From Pedobacter sp. SYP-B3415 (GTDB lineage: Bacteria > Bacteroidota > Bacteroidia > Sphingobacteriales > Sphingobacteriaceae), in contig NZ_RXNQ01000031.1 of the NCBI RefSeq assembly GCF_004138205.1, positions 62,001 to 126,000 on the forward strand: 64,000 nt of DNA. The letters are read 5' to 3'. This document shows positions 1 to 7,595 of the stretch, in pieces. The number at the start of each line of letters is the position of its first letter. Position 1 is the first letter of the stretch. The notes under the pieces were generated by a model. That model made no database searches, was not told the DNA's origin, and saw only the letters and a program-made list of their open reading frames with translations. A program made the translations under genes and the position numbers.

Positions 1-82
1 AAACTGAACAAATACATTTTTAAAATACTGTTAATCAGCCAATTAATAGTTCGTTTAAAAATATTTCGATTTGATTGTTTTG

Positions 83-104
83 CACTGACATAACGTTGTC
101 AGTG
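83..104. promoter_or_regulatory. Inverted repeat upstream of the DinB gene
   Basis: Eight-base arms CACTGACA (83-90) and TGTCAGTG (97-104) are perfectly complementary around a six-base spacer, 39 bases before the ATG at 144. The position fits an operator or a structured 5' leader; no U-run follows, so it is not a terminator. Bases 1-82 are AT-rich and show no gene. Confidence 0.4.
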
Positions 105-143
105 GGCTGGAGTTTCTTTGAATAACCAAAAAGAAAACGGATC

Positions 144-698
144 ATGGAAACACAACTGAACAACACATTGACCAACAGAACTATTGGCAGTCTGCTGAAA
201 AACTATGCGAGCTACAACCAGTGGGCAACTGAAAGCATCGTTACCTGGCTACAGTCGAAACCGGTTGAACTGCTTGAACAGGAAGTTGCATCAAGCTTCT
301 CAAGCATTAAAAAGACGCTGCGCCATATCTGGGAGTCGCAGGCATACTGGCTTGCTGCAATCAAAAGAGGTGATACTGAAAATTTCGGCACATTCAGCGA
401 TGATACGGCTATCATCCTGAACGGTATCATGGAACAGAGCGCTGAGCTTGCCGAATATATCAACGGGATGGATGAGCAGGACTTTCAGCAGAATAATCTG
501 CTTGTCAGCCCCTGGTTTCAGAGCGACTTTGAAAATTTTGAGTACGTGCTGCATTGTGTAAACCATAGCACGTATCACCGCGGGCAGATCGTAACCATTG
601 GCAGAAATGTAGGTCTGACAGATGCACCGATGACGGACTATAACTTCTACAATATTTATGTCGGCAAAATTGTTCAGCAACTGGCTTTTGCTGGTTAA
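144..698 (+). CDS. DinB family protein
   Basis: This 184-residue protein belongs to the DinB/YfiT four-helix-bundle superfamily, whose members bind a divalent metal and in some cases transfer or hydrolyse small thiol conjugates; the substrate here cannot be told. The three metal-ligand histidines expected for the family are visible: His61 in LRHIWESQ, and His141 and His145 in NHSTYHRGQ. The NHSTYHRGQ block is the typical family signature. The gene stands alone and converges on the histidine kinase: the palindrome TTAA at 695-698 carries both stop codons. DinB members are often stress-induced, but nothing in the sequence shows this here. Confidence 0.88.
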   Translation: METQLNNTLTNRTIGSLLKNYASYNQWATESIVTWLQSKPVELLEQEVASSFSSIKKTLRHIWESQAYWLAAIKRGDTENFGTFSDDTAIILNGIMEQSAELAEYINGMDEQDFQQNNLLVSPWFQSDFENFEYVLHCVNHSTYHRGQIVTIGRNVGLTDAPMTDYNFYNIYVGKIVQQLAFAG

Positions 699-3550
699 GC
701 CGGCTGGTCAGAAAGGGGAAGGCTGAAATAAAAGGTAGACCCTACCCCTTTCTGGCTTTCTACCCAGATGTTGCCGCCATGGCGTTCAACAATTTCGGCA
801 GACAGGTAAAGCCCGATTCCGAAGCCCGAAATATTACGCGTATGCGGACTTTCCACCCGGTAAAAGCGTTTGAACAACAGTTTTATATCATCAGGTTTGA
901 TGCCCATCCCTTCGTCCTGAACGCTTATTATAACTTCATCTGCCGTTACTTTCCATGTCATACGTACAACCCGGCCACGCGGGGAGTACTTTACGGCATT
1001 ACTGACAAGATTCATCATTACCTGAAGAATCTTGTTCTGATCAGCAAAGATGGTTACCGGTTCTGACGGGTCGACAAGGATAGTATGTGTGCCCATAATT
1101 GGCTTGGCTTCATCCAGCACTTCATTAAGCAGCGAGGAAATTTCAAACGAAGTTTTATCAAGCTGAATTTTGCCTGATTCCAGCCTGGCCACATTCAGAA
1201 AGCTGTTAATCATGCCCGTCATTTTGTTTACCTGCTGCTCAACCTTGCTGAGAGACTCTGTTGCAAAGGCATCGCCCGCCTTTTTTGAGCGGTTGTTCAG
1301 GATCTGGATATAGGCTTTGAGGGAAGTCAGCGGTGTTTTCAGCTCGTGACTGACCATGCTGATGAAATCGTTTTTGCGGAGTTCATCCTGCTTCTGATCT
1401 GTTATGTCGAGCACAGCACCTGTAAAACGCAAAGGTTCGTCTTTATCGTTAAACAAAACCTTTCCCTTGGCCTTTATCCATCTCAGTTTTTTATCTTCAG
1501 CACCGATTGTGCGGTATTCAATATCAAAATCACCGTTACTGACTGCCCTGTCAAACGAGTTTCGAACTTCCTTAAGAACCTTATTTTTGTCATCCGGATA
1601 AAGATTTGCAACAAAGTCCTGCTCATAGCTAACCTCTCGCTGGCCAAATATGCCAAAGAACTTTCGGCAGCGCTCGTCCCATTCCAGTTTACCTGAGGGA
1701 ATATCCATATCGAATGATCCCAGCTCTGCCGCATTCTGCGAAAGTTTCATTTGCTCAAACGCACTCTCAAGCGCCGTCCTGGCTGTGATCTGATCAGTGA
1801 TATCGCTTGTTACGCCGATTACGCGCTGTGCCCTTCCGTCCTGATCATACCTTGGCTTTCCTGATGCACTGATCCAATGCAGTGAACCATCCGGCCAGCG
1901 TATCTCGTACTCGGCCCGGTAAACGGTATCGTGTTCAATCGCCTGCCTGATCTGCTGATCTACGTATGGAAGGAAATCAGGCTGTATGAGCGCCATCATG
2001 TCATCAAAATGGAATTCCTGATCAATCGGCCACCCATAATTCAGCTTGCACTGATCAGTACAAATCATCTTGCGCGTGGCAAGATCTATATCATAAGAAC
2101 CCAGCCTGGCCGCATCGAGGGCAATCTGCAGCCTGCTGTTGGTTTCCTCGAGTGCTGCGCTGAACATCCGTTCTTCAGTGATATCCTGAAGTGTGCCGCT
2201 AAACCGGATAACCTGTTCATTTTCGTTAAACAGCGCTTTCCCTTTTGCACGCACAATACGCGGCTCCTGGTCTGCGGGATTTACAATCTTATATTCAGCG
2301 AAATAAATTCCACCCGACCGGTACGTCATCGCCTCCTGTATGGCTGCAATTACCCTTGCCCGATCCTCTTTATCTATAATATCGGTTGCCCGGGAAAGTT
2401 CAATTTCCGCCAGCGGCGATAAGCCGAACCATGATTTCAGACGCTCATTACCTACAAAACGATTTGTGGCAGGATCCAGATCCCAGGTACCAAGCCCCGC
2501 GGCATCAATGGCAAACTGGAACTGATCTTCGCTTTCACGAATACGTCTCTGGTTAAGTTTTTCCGTTTCAAAATTTGCCCCGTTGGCGATAGAATGGCTG
2601 ATATGTCCCGCGACTGCTTCGAGAAATAACTTGTAACCGGCATCGACAGCGATTCCGGGATGTATACCGCAAACCAGCAGACCAGTAACATGGTGTTCGC
2701 CCTGCCTGATTGGAAAAATCATGGCCTGCTCAATCGGATCAGGCCAGTCGCGTGGGTATACATGGCCTAGTTGGGCCGTAAGATTATCGATGAGCAGGGC
2801 GGTGTCAGCCTTCAGTACCGCTTCCAGCGGAAGCTGAAGTAGTTCCGCCTGCATTTCAGTGATGCCCGTTACCTGGGTCAGCTCGAAACTCCCGTTGTGC
2901 TGATCATGCAGGAACAGCATGCTGAACGGAATGTCTGTGTCGAAAATATTAAGCAGATCCAGACTCTCTTTGTAACCTTGACCCTGCGAATGAAAAATAT
3001 TTGATTCAAAGCTAAAACGGTACAAAAGTTTATTGCGGCGTTCGTTGATGACCCGGTATGTTGTTTCGATGACCGCATTCATGACACCTGTTATCCTGCC
3101 GTCTTTTTCTACGATTGGGGAGAGGTTATAGTCAAAATAACACTCCTCAAGCCGGCCAAAGCGTTTGATAGGAAAATACTTATCAAAGATCCGTGTTCCC
3201 TTGCCCGAGAAAAGCGCTGCATCGAACTGGGACTTTACTTCAGCCCAGTTTTCCGGCCAGACTTCAGCGCGAGCCTTCCCGAACGCCTCCGGGTGGCGCT
3301 CTGCCGCGATGCTGATGTAGGCATCGTTATAAAGCAGCAGATACTCAGGCCCCCAGTAAAGTGCAACAGGATAAGGAGAACCAAGGCACATGCCGAGTGC
3401 ATATTGCAAACTTTCAGGCCATGTTTCACGATTTCCCAAAGCAGAATCGCTCCAGTCGCGGCCAATCAGCATTTTCGCTATCTCGCTGTCGCCATGCAAA
3501 TAGTAATTAAAATTGCCCGGGTCTTGATCAGGAAGCATAGATGTGGACAT
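695..3550 (-). CDS. Multi-PAS/GAF sensor histidine kinase
   Basis: A 951-residue cytoplasmic histidine kinase with no membrane segment or signal peptide. From the N terminus I read a PAS-like domain (about 30-160), a GAF-like region (about 170-330), three PAS domains each with a PAC-like tail (about 340-460, 465-590, 600-720; note repeated 'RFTGAVLDITD'-type endings), a HisKA dimerisation domain with phospho-acceptor His735 in SMVSHELKTPL, and a HATPase domain with the N box NLVSNAVKY near 847, then DEGMGI and GFGIGLYL G boxes. There is no receiver domain and no response regulator next door, so it is an orphan kinase. Input signal unknown; PAS stacks of this kind often sense redox state or light. 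Confidence 0.93.
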   Translation of the reverse strand: MSTSMLPDQDPGNFNYYLHGDSEIAKMLIGRDWSDSALGNRETWPESLQYALGMCLGSPYPVALYWGPEYLLLYNDAYISIAAERHPEAFGKARAEVWPENWAEVKSQFDAALFSGKGTRIFDKYFPIKRFGRLEECYFDYNLSPIVEKDGRITGVMNAVIETTYRVINERRNKLLYRFSFESNIFHSQGQGYKESLDLLNIFDTDIPFSMLFLHDQHNGSFELTQVTGITEMQAELLQLPLEAVLKADTALLIDNLTAQLGHVYPRDWPDPIEQAMIFPIRQGEHHVTGLLVCGIHPGIAVDAGYKLFLEAVAGHISHSIANGANFETEKLNQRRIRESEDQFQFAIDAAGLGTWDLDPATNRFVGNERLKSWFGLSPLAEIELSRATDIIDKEDRARVIAAIQEAMTYRSGGIYFAEYKIVNPADQEPRIVRAKGKALFNENEQVIRFSGTLQDITEERMFSAALEETNSRLQIALDAARLGSYDIDLATRKMICTDQCKLNYGWPIDQEFHFDDMMALIQPDFLPYVDQQIRQAIEHDTVYRAEYEIRWPDGSLHWISASGKPRYDQDGRAQRVIGVTSDITDQITARTALESAFEQMKLSQNAAELGSFDMDIPSGKLEWDERCRKFFGIFGQREVSYEQDFVANLYPDDKNKVLKEVRNSFDRAVSNGDFDIEYRTIGAEDKKLRWIKAKGKVLFNDKDEPLRFTGAVLDITDQKQDELRKNDFISMVSHELKTPLTSLKAYIQILNNRSKKAGDAFATESLSKVEQQVNKMTGMINSFLNVARLESGKIQLDKTSFEISSLLNEVLDEAKPIMGTHTILVDPSEPVTIFADQNKILQVMMNLVSNAVKYSPRGRVVRMTWKVTADEVIISVQDEGMGIKPDDIKLLFKRFYRVESPHTRNISGFGIGLYLSAEIVERHGGNIWVESQKGVGSTFYFSLPLSDQPA

Positions 3551-3817
3551 GAGGTCCTAATATAAAGTAAATCTAACTTCCTGAAAAGAATGTAAAAGAT
3601 TTAGTTGAAGCAAGACAGCGCGCACTGACTTCGATGCGGCACCTTATCTGCCCGTTTGAAAAAGCGTTAAAATGTCTTTCAGGGCCGGCAACAAGGAACA
3701 ACGTATTTCAGCAAACCCATCATTCAATGTCTGCTTGAGCGAAACACCCCTGGAACCTTTTGCAAAATATTCCGGCCATCGCTAATTTTATAACATCCTG
3801 AATCCCTAAATTTAATC
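3551..3817. other. Divergent intergenic region, kinase / HxlR regulator
   Basis: These 267 bases separate two divergent genes and must carry both promoters. I see no coding frame of convincing length and no RNA gene. A box TAATTTTA near 3784-3791 is one base from the TAnnTTTG pattern seen elsewhere in the window and is a candidate -7 element for the HxlR gene. Confidence 0.35.
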
Positions 3818-4177
3818 ATGTCAGTACGTAAAGTCAATTCAACCAACAGCCAAAATCAACATTTGCTAAAAAACTTTTGCGGTGTGGTCTATACGCTCGA
3901 GCTTATTGGTGCAAGGTGGAAAATGCTGATCCTGTACAAACTTGAGTCGGGCAGGAAACGTTATAGCACGCTCAGAGATGAGATTCCCAATATCACCGAA
4001 AGAATGCTTACCCGACAGCTTAAAGAGCTCGAAAAAGATCACCTGATCAAACGCACGGTCCATGCTGAAATCCCCCTCCGGGTCGAATACGAGTTAACGG
4101 AAACTGCAAATAGCCTGAGTCCTGTCTGGCACGCCATGGAAGCATGGGGAAAACGCCATAAAGTAACGTATTTATAG
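3818..4177 (+). CDS. HxlR-type winged-helix transcriptional regulator
   Basis: A 119-residue MarR/HxlR-like regulator. The N-terminal part contains the cysteine typical of HxlR proteins (in KNFCGVVYTLELIGARWK), followed by the winged-helix core with the recognition-helix region ERMLTRQLKELEKDHLIKR and the wing ending VEYELTETA. HxlR proteins act as dimers and often respond to aldehydes, quinones or redox stress, regulating a neighbouring oxidoreductase; no obvious redox target is adjacent here, the neighbours being an orphan kinase (divergent) and a LOG-family enzyme (convergent). The ATG is the only plausible start. Confidence 0.92.
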   Translation: MSVRKVNSTNSQNQHLLKNFCGVVYTLELIGARWKMLILYKLESGRKRYSTLRDEIPNITERMLTRQLKELEKDHLIKRTVHAEIPLRVEYELTETANSLSPVWHAMEAWGKRHKVTYL

Positions 4178-4191
4178 ACGCTGGTTATGAA

Positions 4192-4770
4192 CTAAACTTC
4201 GTCCCTGCCTATCCATTTCTGTATGACGGGCGGCTCATAGTGCTGAAGGGCATCGATAAGTGAGGGGATCTCCGGTGAAACGATCAGCAAGTCGCGATAA
4301 ACCGGTTTCAGGAAACCGCTTATGACCATCTGGTCGATAAAACGAACCAGTGGATCAAAAAAGCCGGCTACGTTTAATAATGCTACAGGCTTTTGATGAA
4401 GACCCAATTGCCCCCAGGTAAGCATTTCGAACAATTCCTCCAGCGTTCCAAAGCCGCCGGGCAGCGCTACAACCGCGTCGCTGAGGTCGCTCATCCGGGT
4501 TTTCCGTTCATGCATGGTATCGACCAGCACCAAATCGGTTAGCCCGGGGTGGGCAATCTCTTTGGCCTGCAGGAACACCGGAAGCACGCCGATTACCGTT
4601 CCACCCTGTTCAAGACCTCCATCAGCCACCGCACCCATCAGTCCCACATTCGGCCCGCCATAAACAATGCCCATTCCCCTGTCGGCTAATGTACGGCCAA
4701 GCTCACGCGCTGCATCTGCAAATACCGGCTCTGTCCCAAAACTGGAACCGCAAAATACACAGATATTCAT
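4192..4770 (-). CDS. LOG family (TIGR00730) nucleotide phosphoribohydrolase
   Basis: A 192-residue Rossmann-fold protein of the LOG/TIGR00730 family, whose members release a base from a nucleoside 5'-monophosphate (in plants, the cytokinin-activating step; in bacteria, AMP and other nucleotides). The catalytic signature PGGFGTLEE and the upstream YGGPNVGLMG block are both present. I place the start at the ATG at 4770 (MNICVFCGSS, the usual family start) rather than at the TTG 18 bases upstream, because that TTG lies inside a TACTTTTG promoter box. The product is probably cytosolic. It is sometimes annotated as a lysine decarboxylase, which is an old error for this fold. Confidence 0.93.
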   Translation of the reverse strand: MNICVFCGSSFGTEPVFADAARELGRTLADRGMGIVYGGPNVGLMGAVADGGLEQGGTVIGVLPVFLQAKEIAHPGLTDLVLVDTMHERKTRMSDLSDAVVALPGGFGTLEELFEMLTWGQLGLHQKPVALLNVAGFFDPLVRFIDQMVISGFLKPVYRDLLIVSPEIPSLIDALQHYEPPVIQKWIGRDEV

Positions 4771-4785
4771 GTTTTGAATTTTTGA

Positions 4786-4793
4786 CAAAAGTA
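4786..4793 (-). promoter_or_regulatory. Bacteroidota -7 box for the LOG gene
   Basis: TACTTTTG on the minus strand matches TAnnTTTG and ends 15 bases before the ATG at 4770. It overlaps the alternative TTG start, which argues against that start. Confidence 0.5.
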
Positions 4794-4829
4794 AACGATC
4801 AGGTACAAATCAAAAAAATTCATTTTTCA

Positions 4830-4871
4830 CTTTGAAATACAAAGTATATTTGCCAACTTTGTATTTCAAAG
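4830..4871. promoter_or_regulatory. 16-bp perfect palindromic operator around a -7 box
   Basis: CTTTGAAATACAAAGT (4830-4845) and its exact reverse complement (4856-4871) flank a ten-base spacer. Each arm is itself a near-palindrome, CTTTG-N5-CAAAG, so the site looks like two adjacent dimer-binding operators. A consensus -7 element TATATTTG (4845-4852) sits in the spacer, so a bound protein would cover the promoter of the membrane gene beginning at 4891. The cognate regulator cannot be identified from the window. Confidence 0.75.
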
Positions 4872-4890
4872 CACTTTTAATATTTTGTTT

Positions 4891-5226
4891 ATGACGCATA
4901 GCAATATCAACTCGAAACCGGCAGCCGGCATCACTTCTTTAAGAACCGTTTTAATCGGCGCTGGCATCGCATTCCTTGTTATCTCTTATTTTCTGATCGG
5001 TGCTGGTCCTGGTAATCCGGCGTGGCCGAAGTACTGGCAGATAAAGCCACTCATTATGGTTCCCATGGCAGGTGCGGCAGGCGGTGCATTTTATGCGTTT
5101 CTTCGCAACATTCGTGTGCTGGGCGGCTGGAAGACACTGGCCGGTGTTGTAATCGGAATTATTGGCTATCTCTTCATTTTGTGGATCGGAATCGTACTGG
5201 GACTTAATGGTACGATGTGGGATTAA
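4891..5226 (+). CDS. Small three-TM membrane protein
   Basis: A 111-residue inner-membrane protein with three hydrophobic segments (about 19-40, 54-72 and 81-104) and a conserved-looking C terminus GIVLGLNGTMWD. Related small Bacteroidota proteins are often auto-annotated 'potassium transporter KefB', but it has nothing like the length or domains of KefB and I do not support that function. The start is ATG 4891; a TTG two codons upstream is also possible. The gene is monocistronic and its promoter is embedded in a large palindromic operator, so it is probably tightly controlled by a dedicated repressor. Confidence 0.8.
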   Translation: MTHSNINSKPAAGITSLRTVLIGAGIAFLVISYFLIGAGPGNPAWPKYWQIKPLIMVPMAGAAGGAFYAFLRNIRVLGGWKTLAGVVIGIIGYLFILWIGIVLGLNGTMWD

Positions 5227-5296
5227 TGGCATGTGGTTCCAGCCTGCTCAGATCTTGTACCAGGTAAAAACCGATACCAAAATAAGCATCTGAACA

Positions 5297-5614
5297 TTAG
5301 CCCAGCAGCCGTTTGAGCCAGCCTGTTTTGAAACCGATGTAAACGCCATCGTCTTTCAGCGCTACGGGATAAAGGTCGATATAGTCGCCCTGGCCGGCGG
5401 CACCCCTCCCGGTTCGCAAGTCGTATTCATAGCGGTGAATGGGGCAGACAAGCATGCCGTTCTTGCACCAGCCTCCGCTGAAATGTCCGCCTGCATGCGG
5501 ACAGGTAGCTTGGGTAGCGACAAGTTCCTGGCCGTGACGAATCAGGCAGACCTTTTTTCCGTCTGCTTTCAGGCAACGCACAAAATCGCCCTCGGGGATC
5601 TCCTGTTTTGACAT
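5297..5614 (-). CDS. Rieske [2Fe-2S] ferredoxin-like protein
   Basis: A 105-residue soluble Rieske protein. The two cluster-binding motifs are intact: C-P-H (in ATCPHAGGHF) and C-P-I-H (in LVCPIHRYEYDLRTG). No transmembrane anchor or oxygenase domain is present, so it resembles the stand-alone ferredoxin or NirD-like type that passes electrons to an oxygenase or reductase; no partner is adjacent. I prefer the ATG at 5614, which has an AAGGATA ribosome-binding sequence just upstream, over the one at 5647, which leaves only 32 bases to divergent queE. Confidence 0.88.
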   Translation of the reverse strand: MSKQEIPEGDFVRCLKADGKKVCLIRHGQELVATQATCPHAGGHFSGGWCKNGMLVCPIHRYEYDLRTGRGAAGQGDYIDLYPVALKDDGVYIGFKTGWLKRLLG

Positions 5615-5654
5615 TATCCTTACCCAACGCGTTGAAGCATCCTGCATGTTTCTG

Positions 5655-5662
5655 TATATTTG
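5655..5662 (+). promoter_or_regulatory. -7 box for queE
   Basis: TATATTTG matches TAnnTTTG exactly and ends 17 bases before the queE ATG, predicting a leader of roughly a dozen bases. No queuosine (preQ1) riboswitch fits in that space. Confidence 0.55.
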
Positions 5663-5679
5663 CAGCCTAATTTACAAAA

Positions 5680-6303
5680 ATGGCAGTTCAGGTTCCCGAA
5701 GATGGTTCACTTTTACCTTTGATGGAAGAATTTTATACGATCCAGGGTGAGGGATTCAACACCGGAAAGGCGGCATATTTTATCCGACTTGGAGGTTGTG
5801 ATGTGGGCTGTCACTGGTGCGACGTGAAGGAGAGCTGGAATGCGGACATGCACCCCCTGACACCCGTAGAACAGATCGTGTCTAATGCTGAAAAACATCC
5901 CGGCAAAGCGGTAGTCATAACCGGCGGCGAGCCGCTGATTTATAATCTTGATCAACTTACCGCTGCATTGCAGGCAAAGGGAATCAAGACCTTTATCGAA
6001 ACTTCGGGAGCCTATCCCCTTTCCGGCCATTGGGACTGGATCTGTTTGTCGCCGAAAAAATTCAAAGCGCCGCGGCCAGACATTACCCCTTTTGCTCATG
6101 AGCTGAAAGTGATCGTTTTCAACAAAAGCGATTTCGAGTGGGCGGAGAAATATGCTGAAACAGTTTCCGCACAGTGCAAACTTTACCTTCAGCCAGAATG
6201 GTCAAGATCTAAAGAAATTACGCCCCTGATCATTGATTATGTAATGCAAAACCCGAAATGGGAAATATCTCTGCAGACGCATAAATATTTAAATATTCCC
6301 TGA
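5680..6303 (+). CDS. queE: 7-carboxy-7-deazaguanine synthase QueE
   Basis: QueE is a radical-SAM enzyme that contracts the ring of 6-carboxytetrahydropterin to 7-carboxy-7-deazaguanine in the pathway to preQ0 and tRNA queuosine. The sequence has 207 residues. The [4Fe-4S]/SAM cysteines are Cys40, Cys44 and Cys47 in CDVGCHWCDVKESW, the C-x3-C-x2-C spacing of the standard enzyme, preceded by the substrate-region motif EEFYTIQGEGFNTGKAA; the SAM-binding GGEPL block follows at about residue 87. queC and queD are not in the window, but queG is at 60 kb. The neighbour 6338-6751 follows 34 bases later and may be co-transcribed. Confidence 0.96.
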   Translation: MAVQVPEDGSLLPLMEEFYTIQGEGFNTGKAAYFIRLGGCDVGCHWCDVKESWNADMHPLTPVEQIVSNAEKHPGKAVVITGGEPLIYNLDQLTAALQAKGIKTFIETSGAYPLSGHWDWICLSPKKFKAPRPDITPFAHELKVIVFNKSDFEWAEKYAETVSAQCKLYLQPEWSRSKEITPLIIDYVMQNPKWEISLQTHKYLNIP

Positions 6304-6337
6304 AACTGCGGCACCGGATATGTAATTTGCAGGCATT

Positions 6338-6751
6338 ATGGCTCAGAATTACAAAAATCACCGGCGGTTCAGCCCGCCCTTTCACTTCGTGCTGGTTCCT
6401 GTATCGCTCATTGCGATGATCATTTCCATAGCTGGCGGCTGGGAAGACATTGGCCTGAAGTGGATGTATACGCTTATCTTTTTTCTGATCCTGCTGGCTG
6501 CTTATTGTCTGCGCACCTTTGCGCTTAAAGTTCAGGACCGGGCCATTCGTGCAGAGGAAAACCTGCGTTACTTCATGCTGACCGGCGAGCGGCTTCCTGA
6601 AACGCTGAAGCTGGGCCAGGTGCTGGCACTCCGTTTTTCGGCCGATGAGGAATTACCTGCTCTTACCAAACGGGCAATAACCGAAAATCTGTCAGCAAAC
6701 AAAATTAAACAGGCTGTAACGCACTGGCGTGAGGACAAGCTAAGGGCCTGA
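6338..6751 (+). CDS. DUF6526 family membrane protein
   Basis: A 137-residue protein that I recognise as DUF6526, a Bacteroidota/Firmicutes family of unknown function. Two hydrophobic segments (about 18-34 and 42-59) form a hairpin, and the rest is a cytoplasmic, charged tail with the block RAEENLRYFMLTGERLP followed by an LRFSADEELP region and predicted helices. It lies 34 bases after queE in the same direction and only 9 bases before the end of convergent kdsA. No catalytic motif is visible and I propose no function. Confidence 0.82.
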   Translation: MAQNYKNHRRFSPPFHFVLVPVSLIAMIISIAGGWEDIGLKWMYTLIFFLILLAAYCLRTFALKVQDRAIRAEENLRYFMLTGERLPETLKLGQVLALRFSADEELPALTKRAITENLSANKIKQAVTHWREDKLRA

Positions 6752-6760
6752 AGTTGCCTA

Positions 6761-7573
6761 TTATTGTACGGCTTCCCTGATCCTGATCAGTTTTACAAGC
6801 AAATCCTCTAGTCTGTCGAGATGAAGCATGTTTGCACCATCAGATTTTGCATTTGCAGGATCGGGATGCGTTTCAATGAACAGTCCATCGGCACCAACCG
6901 CTATAGCGGCCTTTGCTATGGTACCAATCAGCTCTGGCTTCCCACCTGTTACGCCGCTGCTTTGATTTGGCTGCTGCAGCGAATGGGTGCAGTCCATCAC
7001 AACAGGCACCCCAAAGCTCTGCATTTCAGGCAGCCCGCGGTAGTCAACAATAAGATCCTGGTATCCAAATGTATTGCCCCGGTCTGTCAGAATCACCTTA
7101 TCATTTCCTGCATCCTGTATTTTTTCTACGGCAAACTTCATGGAGCCGGCAGATAAAAACTGTCCCTTCTTTACATTCACAACCTTGCCGGTTTCAGCAG
7201 CAGCAATAAGAAGATCGGTTTGGCGGCATAAAAAGGCCGGAATCTGAAGCACGTCTACATAAGCCGCGGCCATTGCGGCCTCTGCCTGTTCATGGATATC
7301 GGTTACCGTTGGTACATCAAACTCCCGGGCAACTTTCTCGAGAATCTTCAGCGCCTTTTCATCACCGATACCTGTAAATGAACTACCCTTTGAACGATTC
7401 GCTTTGCGGTAAGAACCTTTAAAGATATAAGGGATTTTGAGCCTTGAAGTTAGCGCGACAATGCGTTCTGCAATACGTAACGCGATTTCTTCACCTTCAA
7501 TGGCACATGGCCCCGCCATCAAAAAGAAGTTCCCGGAATCGGTATATTTTATATTTTTAAGGTAATTCTGCAT
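6761..7573 (-). CDS. kdsA: 3-deoxy-8-phosphooctulonate synthase KdsA
   Basis: KdsA condenses phosphoenolpyruvate with D-arabinose 5-phosphate to give KDO 8-phosphate for the lipopolysaccharide core. The 270-residue length is normal for a (beta/alpha)8 KDO8P synthase. Recognisable blocks are MAGPCAIEGEE at the start, the FKGSYRKANRSKGSSFTG phosphate-binding loop, DVLQIPAFLCRQTDLL, and VMDCTHSLQQPNQ with the DCTHS metal-site His, then FIETHPDPANAKSDG. The gene begins 22 bases after the recQ stop on the same strand, so the two are probably co-transcribed; its substrate-forming partner kdsD is divergent from recQ just upstream. Confidence 0.97.
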   Translation of the reverse strand: MQNYLKNIKYTDSGNFFLMAGPCAIEGEEIALRIAERIVALTSRLKIPYIFKGSYRKANRSKGSSFTGIGDEKALKILEKVAREFDVPTVTDIHEQAEAAMAAAYVDVLQIPAFLCRQTDLLIAAAETGKVVNVKKGQFLSAGSMKFAVEKIQDAGNDKVILTDRGNTFGYQDLIVDYRGLPEMQSFGVPVVMDCTHSLQQPNQSSGVTGGKPELIGTIAKAAIAVGADGLFIETHPDPANAKSDGANMLHLDRLEDLLVKLIRIREAVQ

Positions 7574-7595
7574 AATTAATGTGATTTTTCTGAAG

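Noticed and set aside
4891-5226. Potassium transporter KefB
   Set aside because: The protein is about 110 residues with three helices and shares nothing with the large KefB antiporter; the name is a propagated annotation error.
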